This document shows positions 22,597-32,479 of a DNA stretch of 64,000 nt, piece after piece. This stretch comes from Azolla caroliniana (lineage: Eukaryota > Polypodiophyta). The stretch covers positions 18,848,001-18,912,000 of the forward strand of contig JBHGNT010000012.1 in NCBI GenBank assembly GCA_043228905.1, in the 5' to 3' direction. Position numbers and translations under genes: made by a program. The notes beneath the pieces are model-generated. The model had not been told where the DNA came from and made no database searches. It saw only the letters and a list, made by a program, of their open reading frames with translations. Within the stretch, counting starts at the first letter, position 1; every line of letters begins with the position of its first letter.

Positions 22597-23777
22597 TTAG
22601 TGGAGGGACCTCTCTGCCGTATCAGTTACGGCGTGCAACGGGTTCGGGGGCATAGGTCCAAGATAAGCTTTTAATTGGAACCCATTTACTTTTTGCCGAA
22701 GTATAACTCCAACAAGGGTACCCAATTGGAAGGTGTCATTTTCTGCTCCAACTATCCAATACGACCCTGTCCAGTGGAACCGTAACTTACCTGGCATTTG
22801 ACCCATGCGTGTTTGAAAGAACAATATGGCCTTCCCAATTGCAAAGCATTTCTCCCTTGTCCCCCGATGTCAATCCACGAATGCTTTACACCGTTGCTAC
22901 TCTTGCTCGAGTATGGCCATACTATGGACCCGAGCCTCGGCTAATTCGAGGAGTTGTTGTAGCCGTATTTGCTCGGACTTTCCTTCTGACAGTTGGTCTC
23001 GTACTTGAATTCTCAAACTGGGCACTTGGAATTCGATGGGCATTACGGCTTCTAACCCAAACGCTAGCTGAAAAGGTGTGGACTGTACGCTAGTTTTGTA
23101 ACTAGTCCGATATGCCCACAAGGTGTTGTGCAGCTTGGTATCCCAGTCTATTCTATTCTCATTCACAATCTTTTTCATTATGGTCTGTAAGGTCTTGTTC
23201 GTGGACTCCACTAACCCATTCGCCTGCCAGTAATATGGCGTGCATTTCTTATGCACTACGACATAATGGTGTGTTAGCTCGTAGATGACTGAATTCAGAA
23301 AGTGGCTCCCTTGATCACTGATGAGCTCGATTGGGCAACCAAACTGACACCAAATGTATTCGTAAAGAAATTTTTCCGTGGATGCTGTCGTATTATCCCG
23401 TTGTCGTGAAGAAAACCGTCCCTAGGCGGAAACCGGGTATAACGTGCGTAAACCGGCCCTTACACGTGGGCACAAGTTTTGTTGTATAGTACGTAGATAG
23501 GTACAAGTTGGCTGAGGTGAAATCCTAGGTAGCATGCATTCATTAGGGAGAAAATCGAGGCGTATCCCTATCCGAAAGGACAGGGAATAAACATGATGTA
23601 ACGGGTGGTAACGGCCTCCCTCCTTGGGCTATACGCATTTTGTGGAGGATGAAGTGTTGTCGGACTGGAACCAAGTTCTTCTCCTCTATCTTCTCCATAG
23701 TCGTTTTGTGTAGGTTTTCGGGAGGCTGACTCTGCTCCGCGGAACGCCCGAGTGCTTCCGGAAGAGTCTCCATCTCG

Positions 23778-23827
<50 letters not shown>

Positions 23828-25020
23828 GCGTTAGAGCCTATCACTCGCCGGCTTGCCAGTTGTAGCTCCTCGATTTATATATATACATATACATTCGTTC
23901 TGTCTCCATCGTTCGGAGTTAGTTGCAACTCCTGTGAATCTGTGTTTCTGTGCACGTGTAGAGTACATCGGTAGTTTCCTTCCCCTCTTCTCATTTGGTT
24001 ATTTCTCGGTCCAAGGCCCTTGTGGTCCCGCCTCGTTCTGGAATGGACCCCGTGGCATCTGTGCGAGCTCCGTAGGTTGCCCCAACCGTTGACATAGATC
24101 ACACTACCTATAGTATTGATTTGTGTCTTTCGGCATAGTTGGCCACCATAGACATGCTTGCCATATTTTTCAGGCTGTAACATCGCCCGCGTAATGTTCC
24201 CCCACCGTACCGCAATGAGCTTCACGTAGAACGGTTTCCTTTTAATCTTGACGTATCCCGCGTCGCTAGATCCCATCGCTACCCTTGTGGTAAAGTACTC
24301 CTTCTACTAGACAAAAGTTACAACTGCGAACAACGAGGCGTTTCTTTTCATCCGTCCTTAGCTGCGAAGGTGGCAGTCCTGTGGTCAGAAAGTACGTCAT
24401 TTCCACCAGCCAACGATCCAGAAAATTCGTCTCTGCCTGTGATGTCATAGTCGCGATCCTTAGAATATGAGCGTTAGGAAAGTCATCATCGTCCCTCACC
24501 GCATTATCGCCATTATCCACTCTGCTTAAGAAATCAGCTACGGCATGCTTCGTGCCCGACCGATGCTGAATTGCGAAATCAAACTCCTGGACATCCATCT
24601 GGCCAACTTCTCTGTCAGTGCCTGTTTCTCAACTAGATACAGTAACTCCACGTGATCGACATGAAACGTAAATCTGCGCCCTAGCAGATAATGCCGGAAT
24701 TTGTTGATGCTATATATCATCCCGAAGGCTTCACGCTCGACTATGGAGTAGTTCCTCTCGGCAGTTGATAGTTTACGACTGGCATAATAGACCGGTCTGT
24801 ACCAACTCGGCTTTGTGAGTTGCCTTAATGCGCTGCCTATTGCTATATATGAGGCATCCACAAAGACGTGAAACGGTTTAGTCCAATTTGGTGGTTGTAC
24901 GACCGATGCTTGAGTTAACATTATCTTGAGTGCGTTGTAAGCTTTCTCTTCTATTGTCGTCCACTTGAAGGGCGTTCGATGTACGGCGGCGTGTAATGGG
25001 TTCGCAAAATCCGCCAAGTA
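22597..25020 (-). pseudogene. Gypsy B RNase H and integrase, interrupted by solo LTR O
   Basis: RNase H reads from RYLADFANPLHAAVH through HVFVDASYIAIG, REAFGMIYSINKFRHYLLG and FHVDHVELLYLVEK. The chain then carries FAIQHRSGTKHAVADFLSR, the usual RNase H to integrase link. The integrase finger (CDLCQRLGQPTE) is near 24060-24110. Solo LTR O sits at 23402-24035 with loss of part of the catalytic core. The rest of integrase resumes at 23400 with ELISDQGSHF, ANGLVESTNKTLQ and ends near 22600 with GKLRFHWTGSYWI. It is clearly the same protein as in gypsy A. Confidence 0.88.
23402..24035 (+). repeat. Solo LTR O, related to elements E and F
   Basis: It starts TGTCGTGAAGAAAACCG, close to the start of F's LTR (TGTCGTGAAGAATTTCGG) and E's. 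It also shares GGCGGAAACCGGG near the start and GTCCCGCCT near the end with F. A (GT)n microsatellite spans about 23781-23823. The right end is only approximate, because integrase sequence resumes near 24035 and about 135 bases of the integrase core appear to be missing at the insertion. Confidence 0.65.
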
Positions 25021-25024
25021 CCGT

Positions 25025-25797
25025 TTTCGTGAAGAATTTCGGCTAGAGGCGGAAACCGGGGAATATTGGCTACATCGGCGGAGTGCACCATGTGCACTCA
25101 CCCTCGTGTAATTGTGTGAATAATAGGAGTTAAGTTGGGACGAAGAATCCCATGTAAATTGGGATTTATCCCACATTGTAACGCATCCCTCTCCTTGTTC
25201 TATAAAAGGAAGGGATGGTCCCTTCTAGAGGGGTTGCCCATTTTTGAGTCGGAAGGGTATACCGTTTTGTGTTTCTTTCTAGGGTTAGCTACATTCTTTC
25301 TTTTCTTCGTTTCTTTCCTGCTCCTTCTCGAGGAGTCGAGTTGTAGCTATGGCAGCAAACTGTTAGGTTAGTTCTCTTCTTCTGTGCATAGCCGGCTCGG
25401 GCTGTGGTTGTGTTCTGGAGGATTGCTTCAGCTCGGCCTCCTGTGCAAGACCCCGCTCGGCACGACAAGCCCATGAGCTCCCCGATCGGCGGCTTGGCAG
25501 CAGACCGCTGTTGTAACCTACCTTGGCCCGGCTCGAAGCCGGGGATGTATTCTTTCCCTTGTAATATATATACATTTGCGTTTGTTTGTGCATATTCGTG
25601 TCTCTGTTGGGGGTCGGGTGCTTTCCCTTCCCTGCGTTCCCTATACATGAGGGCGTGAGTCGGGTCTCTATTGGTGTGCGTGTGTGTGTCTTAGTGTTTC
25701 TTTCTTGCTTATGTACATGTTCGTGCGAGAGTCAATGTTGCGTGCCTGCTCTCTCTCTCTCCCTTCGGTTGCTTCCGGTGTGCGATCGATGGCGACA
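25025..25797 (+). repeat. Left LTR of element F
   Basis: It starts TTTCGTGAAG (one base off TGTCGTG) and matches the right LTR up to GCTTCCGGTGTGC near 25783. The last ~100 bases of the right copy are absent here. It contains a TATA-like TTCTATAAAAGG near 25198. Confidence 0.75.
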
Positions 25798-27080
25798 GGA
25801 GAACGGGACCCGGCAATCCAGAGAATGACGGACGGACCCGGACGAGAACCGGGCGGAGCGGACTTCCGGAAAAACCATTCCGGGAGGGAGGAAGAGAGCA
25901 GGCCTACGAAGAGGCCGAGAACACGGTACGTTGGTACCACAGGAGAGGGTGTGGAGCGAGCCACCCTCTCGACTTGCGTAAGAAGGAAGACCTGGGATAA
26001 GGGTCAAGGATACGATGAGCCCAAGGAGGATCCTTCACACCGGATCTAGAGACTTTGGCAGTCGGCAACGCGGTCGACGTAAGACCAAGATACTGACGGT
26101 GGCGGCGAAGGGACAAGGGCGGAAACAACAAGCAGAGAAACGGAGTCCGGTCCTATGGGACCCTCACACCAATCCGGAGACTCTGACAGTTCGGCCAACG
26201 TGGCAACGTGAGACCTAGGGAGAAGGACGGTGGCGGCAGGGAACGAGACCCGTCGACACGAGATAGCAGATCGGGAGTTGGTAGGACGGGGCGGACGAAG
26301 TGCGAAACCCTTACCGGCCAATTACGGTTTCAGAAGAGGCCGGTAGGGGCAAACACGGGGAGGTGTGTCGGACCGAAAAGGCACACCTGGGTCGGCACAA
26401 AAGTCTCGCAAGTGGCCATCGTGGGCCGGATCGAAGCGTGACTACGGGATGGTGTTCGGCACGGGCGGTGCCGGAAGCAAGAGGGACCTTCCACACCCAT
26501 TCTAGAGACCTCGGCGGTAGCGGATCAACGTGAGACCGGAGAGACGGCGGGTGGCGGCGAGGAGTCGGAGGCCGAAGCGGACAAATTTATCAGAACGGGT
26601 ATTCGGTATGAGATGATGGACGAGCGGGTCCAGGATGGCGAGCCTGATTCGGAACGGGCTACGGAGACAAAGGAAGAAGTGGCCGACGTGGAGGTCGAGT
26701 CTACGGCGAATAAAGGGCGTAACACAAAGCATGCATTACGGTCGGTGAAGGGCCCAAGAACGAGCATGCATCCGAGAGAGCTACAACGAGTGACTGGCAA
26801 CGGTGGACCAGTCGAGCCTTTGAGAGGCAAGCATACAGCGAAGAGCGCAACATGAATGCGGCTGAACTAGGGCCAACGAAAGTACGCGTGCTACGGAGAT
26901 CGCGGCGAAGGACCCATCGACGGGTTGAACGAGCCTACGGGGAGGTAAGCGCGAAGGAAGAACCGAAGCCGACGGTTCAAACCGGCAGCGACCCGGGATG
27001 CGGACTACGGAAGACCGGTTCCTCACCAGTCGAAATCTCTTACCCTTCACCGGATTTGGCATGTACCGGTGGACGTGCGG
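25798..27080 (+). other. GC-rich internal region of element F, no recognisable protein
   Basis: The region is rich in GGACGGTGGCGGC- and CCGGAGAC-like words with loose internal repeats (GAGACCTAGGG/GAGACCGGAG; TCTAGAGACTTTGGCAGT/TCTAGAGACCTCGGCGGT at 26045 and 26504). Open frames of 60-120 codons exist on both strands, Arg-rich in all readings, which is what GC-rich repeats produce by chance. I see no gag, protease or RT motif. Confidence 0.6.
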
Positions 27081-27095
27081 TTTGGTGGGGGCGGA

Positions 27096-27985
27096 TGTCG
27101 TGAAGAATTTCGGCCAGAGGTGGAAACCGGGGAATATTGGCTACATCGGCGGAGTGCACCATGTGCACTCACCCTCGTGTAATTGTGTGAATAATAGGAG
27201 TTAAGTCGGGACGAAGAATCCCATGTAAATTGGGATTTATCCCACATTGTAACACATCCCTCTCCTTGTTCTATAGAAGGAAGGGATGGTCCCTTCTAGA
27301 GGGGTTGCCCATTTTTCAGTCGGAAGGGTATACCGTTTTGTGTTTCTTTCTAGGGTTAGCTACATTCTTTCTTTTCTTCGTTTCTTTCCTGCTCCTTCTC
27401 GAGGAGTCGAGTTGTAGCTATGGCAGCAAACTGTTAGGTTAGTTCTCTTCTTCTGTGCGTAGCCGGCTCGGGCCGTGGTTGTGTTTTGGAGGATTGCTTC
27501 AGCTCGGCCTCCTGTGCAAGACCCCGCTCGGCATGACAAGCCCATGAGCTCCCCGATCGGCGACTTGGCAGCAAACCGCTGCTGTAACCTACCTTGGCCC
27601 GGCTCGAAGCCGGGGATGTATTCTTTCCCTTGTAATATATATACACTTGCGTCTGTCTGTGCATATTTGTGTCTCTATTGGGGGTCAGGTGCTTTCCCTT
27701 CCCTGCGTTCCCTTCCCTGCGTTCCCTATACATGAGGGCGTGAGTCGGGTCTCTATTGGTGTGCGTGTGTGTGTCTTAGTGTTTCTTTCTTGCTTATGTA
27801 CATGTTCGTGCGAGAGTCAATGTTGGATGCCTGCTCTCTCTGTCTCTCTCTCCCTTCGGTTGCTTCCGGTGTGCTCCTGGGGTGCCCCGGAAAAGGTGAA
27901 GCACGACTTCCTATGCTCTGTCACTCCCTAGTCCAAGACCCCCGTGGTCCCGCCTTTCTCCACGCACGCGCGAAACTTTGCGACA
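27096..27985 (+). repeat. Right LTR of element F
   Basis: TGTCGTGAAG to TTTGCGACA, 890 bases. It has a small tandem repeat (CCTTCCCTGCGTT, twice near 27697-27725) not seen in the left copy, which has a single unit. The TATA-like TTCTATAGAAGG near 27270 is mutated relative to the left copy. Confidence 0.75.
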
Positions 27986-27989
27986 CCGT

Positions 27990-28948
27990 AACATGCAGCT
28001 ATTTAGCGTATTTGACCTAGGAAGCGATTAAGGGCATTGTCATTAGTTAGAGTCTTTGCTTCAATGATCGCCGTGATTTTTTTTGGATCCACCGCTATCC
28101 CTTCCTTGCTTACGATGTGTCGGAGAAGTGCCCCATTGGTGACGCCGAATGCACATTTGGCCGGATTAAGGCTAAGGCGTGACGTATGACTCCAAACAAA
28201 CTCGGAGATGGCCCAAATGTTCGCCTCGTGTTCCATATACTGCGAAATCGTCGAGAAAGACTTACATAAAGGCGGGTATGTACTCCCCAAAAATCTCCGT
28301 AATTGTTCGCTGGAAAGTGGCATGCATTGTCTTTAGCCCAAACATCATGACCACGACGACAGAAACACCCCACTCCATGATGAACGCCATCTTCTCCTGG
28401 TCATCAGGGTGCATGCGTACCTGATTGTATCCACTAAAACCATCTAGAAAACTATACATGTCATGGCCCGCGATCGCGTCTAGTACACTATCGGTGAAGG
28501 GTAAGGGGAACACGTCCGTTATCGTTACGACGTTAAGCTTACGATAATCCACACAAACGCGGATTTTACCATTTTTCTTTGGTACCACGACTATCGGGCT
28601 CAGCTACGTGGCCTGCTTCACTGGTCGGATAAACCCTGCTTTTAGAAGTTTGTCAATCTCTTCTTTTACGTGAACCGCGTAATTCGGGTTCATCTGATAG
28701 CGACGTTGCTGCACCAGTTTCGCGTCGGTGGACAAGTTGATCTTATGTTGATAGAATTTTGGATCCAACCCCTGCATGTCCTCATGTGACCATGCAAAAA
28801 CATCCTTATATTCCTTGAGTAGTTTGATCATTGTCGTCTTCTCACTTGGAACCAAGTCCTTCCCAATTGAGACTAGTCGAGATTCCGCCGTGGTTTCGAT
28901 ATTGACTTCTTCTAATGCCGAAGTGGTGCCTCTCCGCAAGATTTCCAT
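27990..28948 (-). pseudogene. Gypsy B reverse transcriptase N-terminal two-thirds
   Basis: It opens with EYKDVFAWSHEDMQGLDP and KEEIDKLLKAGFIRPVK. The fingers and palm follow: MVPKKNGKIRVCVDYRKLN and SFLDGFSGYNQVRMHPDD. The catalytic strand continues through VFLDDFAVYG on a shifted frame, then SKEGIAVDPKKI and NRFLGQIR. Element F cuts it at 27985. Stops near 28589-28600 and a frame change at 28260-28320 show decay. Confidence 0.88.
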
Positions 28949-30671
28949 TTCTCTTTGGAACGTTGTGCGTGTTCTGCTTAACTCTATTAGTGACTTTGGG
29001 TTTGGTTCGTATTCAGCTTTCGGAAGCGTATTAGGTGGGGCGTATTCCGCAACGGTTTCTATTACGTCAATTTCAAATAATGGAACGATCGCGGGTGGTC
29101 CTCTAGGTACGCCTCAAGATCTGTATCATCTACCCCTTCCAACATATTTATATCTTCTGTGTATAATGGCGTTATGCCCTTGGTTAGCGTTGCCGTTTCC
29201 TGAGTGGGCACGCGAACTTTGCTTCGGCCTCGACGGAAGCTGATACAATTATGCTGCCAATTCTATTTGATGTTGGTTGAGCGTAGCCAAGGTCTACCGA
29301 GCAATATTGGGTATGCACCTAGAGCGTCTAGGATAAGCACTACCGCAGAGATGTCGAAGCGATGGCCGCCAATGACAATGCCCAATTTTCGAATTAACCC
29401 TAGGGGTGTGACAGAGCGGGTGTCCACCATGCGGAACCAAAAAAGGGAGGCTCCTCATCCTGTAATTCCTAGTCGTGCGCATGTATGCGTACTGATGACA
29501 TTAACACCGGATCCCCCATCAATGATACATCCTGAGATTTCCTGTCCTTGCAGTACCAACTTAATGGCTGGATTGTGATGATCTACAACTGTTGGGCCAG
29601 TACTAGACTCCGCAAAATTTGCTGAGACATCTAATCCGGCGGTGCCCCTTAAGTGATTTTCCACGACCTGCCGGAATCGTGGCACCAATCAGAGAAGCTT
29701 TTCCATGGTCATTGTTATCTCACAGTCCACCAATGCTTGCCATATGGGATCCGGTGAGGATGTATTTTCTTCCATTGGCAAACTGTAGTTTGCGGACTCG
29801 TGCTTCATACGCTCCGCGTTTGCCGCATTTGCTTTTTCTACCCAGGCCTGGGTTGCCTTGCGTATCTCATCTTGTTCTGCCCAATCTGCATTCTTTGCCT
29901 ATTGCCGTGTTGTGACTTGTTGGACTTCTACCATGATGGTATTCAGAACTACCTCATTTCTTTTTCGACGTGGGCACTGCGTTGCGTAATGACCGGGCTG
30001 TTGACACACGAAATAGAGTACGATGGACTCGCCTCTTTCCACTCTGGAGGTGTATTAGTTTCCGTTGGTACTGCTTGTTCGTCCCGATTATGATGGAGTC
30101 ACCTATTATTCTGGGATTTTTGATGGTATTCTTGTCGTGGCTCTTGACGACGGTCGTCCTCTGAACTTTCGTCATAACGACGTTGGTCCTTATGCTATCG
30201 ATTGTGTCCGTTTGGACAGCCCCCGTTGAATCCTCGACGATTGTTTGTAGGTCGTCGATTATCGTAACGACGCCCCCCCGATTGTAATGGTTGGTACTTC
30301 GATATTCTTCCTCTTCCTGCTCTTCTTCGTAAGAGTACGGGTCGTTGTTACGGTTTTTACGATACTGGAGCTCCATTCGCTGATTCTGGTCTGTATACCG
30401 GGGACGTTCCTCCTACCGTCCTGAATCATTCCTTCGAGATTGTTGATGTGGCTCCATACGTCGTACTACGGGTGTGGGCCTGTTGAGCATATTATACTCG
30501 CATTGGTCCACCGTGTGTGCCCGTGAATGGCAAATTGGGCAATGTAGTCCCATGTTACATTTGACCGCTGAATGTCCAGAGTTTAAACAGACCGTACACT
30601 GAATGGCTTGGCAAAATCGATGTTCCTCGTCCTGAGGCAATGCCTACCATAACGATGCCATGGACAGTCCC
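28949..30671 (-). pseudogene. Gypsy B zinc-knuckle and aspartic protease region
   Basis: A double zinc-knuckle-like segment, CTVCLNSGHSAVKC then CPICHSRAHTVDQC, lies at about 30510-30600. A basic, Asn/Arg/Tyr-rich linker follows (RGGVVTII, NRNNDPYSYEEE). Protease is recognised by ISGCIIDGGSGVNVI (about 29510-29560) with the flanking VLQGQ strand. The region 29100-29450 continues to RT with a broken frame. The second knuckle after the canonical one is unusual for plant gypsy gag. Confidence 0.75.
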
Positions 30672-31277
30672 TCATCTTCTTCCTCTAATTCGAGCTGTAA
30701 TGCTCGCTCGATGACCATGTCGACTGTTCAACATCATCCGGAGAGGCCATCTTAGAGCTAGCAAGAACGTTTCCTTGGCCTCTCCATCTGTCGGGGCCCG
30801 TGTAAGGTTCCGCCGTAGACTCTTGAAATGTAGACTGAAATCCACTATGGATTCTGTGGGAAGTTGCTTGATGGTATAGAATTGCCCGATTATTTCACGT
30901 TGTGGCACCCTCCGATGAAAATAACGCAAGAACACCGATTGCAACTGGTCGAAGGTTGTGATTGCTGCCAAATCCATCTGGGAATGCCAGCACGTAGCCC
31001 GACCGTCCAAAGTTAACCCAAATTCTGCGATCTTCGAAGCGTGAGCTTCTGCGTCTGATATCCGCTGCACTAGATGATTAGCATTCCAAACATTGAGAAA
31101 TATCCGGATGTGGCTAGTAGCGTCTGTTTCTCCGTTGAAGCGGGGGTATGAGAAAGTCATTCCGGACGTTGTGTTGACAATCGACATGGGAAGACTCCTG
31201 CTTTCGCAATGTGGACTTATTGTGGCATTTAATTGCACTACCTTGGTCGTGTGGTGACAGGGCTTCGTGGTTGACAT
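30672..31277 (-). pseudogene. Gypsy B gag (retrotransposon gag domain)
   Basis: A 201-codon frame from ATG 31277 has the retrotrans_gag signature: YPRFNGETDATSHIRIFLNVW, then AEFGLTLDGRATCWH and FDQLQSVFLRYFHRRV. This forms the capsid protein that packages element RNA. The frame ends in a shift near 30690. The leader between 31278 and 31479 is non-coding. Confidence 0.85.
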
Positions 31278-31479
31278 CGCGTTGCTCTGTGAGCGTGGAG
31301 TCTACTCTGTACTCCTGAAAGGAGCAATTGTGGTCGTTGAGGCGAGGTTTTCGAGTAGCATGTTCTTCTGTCTGGCAAGTGATAAACCTCGTCAGTGGTC
31401 GGTCTTGTCAGGTCGGTTCTTTGGCTCCTCTACAGTTAGTCATCCAAACCTTGTTGCTCATTTGTGTTGAACCACAAAT

Positions 31480-31494
31480 CCACCGGGCGTGCCA
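31480..31494 (-). promoter_or_regulatory. Primer-binding site of gypsy B
   Basis: The minus strand reads TGGCACGCCCGGTGG four bases after the 5' LTR end (CGGTAACA, then CTTT). The TGG start is what a tRNA-primed element needs. I could not name the tRNA, whose 3' end should read near CCACCGGGCGTGCCA. Confidence 0.8.
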
Positions 31495-31498
31495 AAAG

Positions 31499-31954
31499 TG
31501 TTACCGATTAGGAACACTGTCTACTCTCAGTCCTTCGAGGTAGACTTCAAGGTGATTGTGGTGCAAGGAATAGATCTGTAGGTGCGCAAAGAGGAACAAG
31601 CTTACAAAGTAACGCATATCGTCTGGAGTTGAAGGGAGACGACTACAACCGAATCTCACCAGTGCGTGATTTCATATACACACTTATCCTATGCTTACTA
31701 GCCCACAGTTACCAACAGAGTACTACACCGAATCAGTAGATGACTTAACACAGACACGGGAATAAGAGAAGAAAGTACTGTATTACAAAAGGTAGCTCCC
31801 TAATTAAACACTAGCTCTTTACAGAGGATTTCTGTCCTTTATATACACAGGGATTTTAGTCCGTTATGCTCCTAGCGTGAACCGTTACATGCGTTTCTTT
31901 AACGCTTCTAATAATATATTCTATTCGTCTAAGCATTAGGTCCGGCGGACAACA
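31499..31954 (-). repeat. 5' LTR of gypsy B
   Basis: It has 456 bases, starts TGTTGTCCGCCGGACC and ends CGGTAACA on the minus strand. It matches the 3' LTR with scattered substitutions and small gaps, more divergence than between the copia 1 LTRs, so B is older than copia 1. Confidence 0.9.
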
Positions 31955-31972
31955 CTGGTAGACATTAGCTCC

Positions 31973-32475
31973 CAGGGCCTTCGTGAAGATGTCGGCCGTC
32001 TGCAAATTCGTGTTGATGTGTTGCAGGTCGACATCAGCTGGCCAAGATGTGTTCTCAGATGAAGTGATTGTGAACCTTGATGTGCTTCGTCCGAGCTTGA
32101 AAAACCGAATTCCGAGCTAGATAAATATTGTTCATGTTGTCGAAGTATTGGAGGATTGGATCTTTGATGGAGATGTCCAGATCCTTCATAATCCTCTTTG
32201 ATGCCATGGTTGCACCCTTGTATTCTGCCTTTGTGCTTGATCGTGCCACTGTTGGCAACTTCTTATTGATCCAAGATATAGCTCCGCTACCAAGTGAGAA
32301 GACGAATCTAGAGGTTGATCGTCAGGCAACTTTGTAGCTGGCCTAGTCGACATCTATGTACCCTTTGAGTCGAATTGCCCCTTTGAGTCGAATTGGTGTG
32401 GCCAATTTGGAGAGGATGTCCTAATCCATCGTTCCACTTACATACTTTAGTACTCGCTTAACATAGTCTAGATGC
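31973..32475 (-). pseudogene. Copia G RNase H C-terminal part
   Basis: The minus strand reads KRVLKYVSGT, then ARSSTKAEYKGATMAS, then FDNMNNIYLARNSVF and ARTKHIKVHNHF, a copia RNase H of a type different from copia 1 and 2 (whose motif is STTEAEYMAA). It ends DLQHINTNLQTADIFTKALG at the gypsy B target site. Stops are scattered. A 16-base tandem repeat (TTTGAGTCGAATTGCC) lies near 32363-32390. Confidence 0.75.
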
Positions 32476-32479
32476 AACA

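Larger units (their letters stand above)
25025..27985 (+). mobile_element. Element F: non-autonomous LTR element (LARD/TRIM type) inside gypsy B
   Basis: Two long direct repeats (25025-25797 and 27096-27985) bracket ~1.3 kb with no reverse transcriptase or integrase. The right LTR begins TGTCGTGAAG after the purine tract TTTGGTGGGGGCGGA (27081-27095) and ends TTTGCGACA. CCGT flanks both sides (25021-25024, 27986-27989). Without it the B coding sequence joins cleanly (NRFLGQIR ... RYLADFA). The PPT and LTR start match those of gypsy E (57380-57410), so F may be mobilised by E-type enzymes. Confidence 0.8.
13072..31972 (-). mobile_element. Gypsy B, complete nested element (PBS, gag, PR, RT, RH, IN, 3' ORF, LTRs)
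   Basis: A minus-strand gypsy runs from its 5' LTR (31499-31954) to its 3' LTR (13077-18922, itself interrupted). The 5-base target repeat GCTCC (plus strand) is at 13072-13076 and 31968-31972. Thirteen unexplained bases (31955-31967) lie between the 5' LTR and its target copy. Inside are copia 1, solo LTR Q, solo LTR O and element F. Removing these leaves roughly 9 kb with gag, protease, RT, RNase H, integrase and the 3' ORF in order. All coding parts are broken. Confidence 0.85.

Noticed and set aside
25684-27103. Several Arg-rich frames in element F that might be a captured gene
   Set aside because: Frames are short, on both strands, and follow GC-rich repeat words; no domain or start context supports them.
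31955-31959. CTGGT as the target repeat of gypsy B
   Set aside because: It does not match GCTCC at 13072-13076. The copia G frame shows that GCTCC at 31968-31972 is the true partner.
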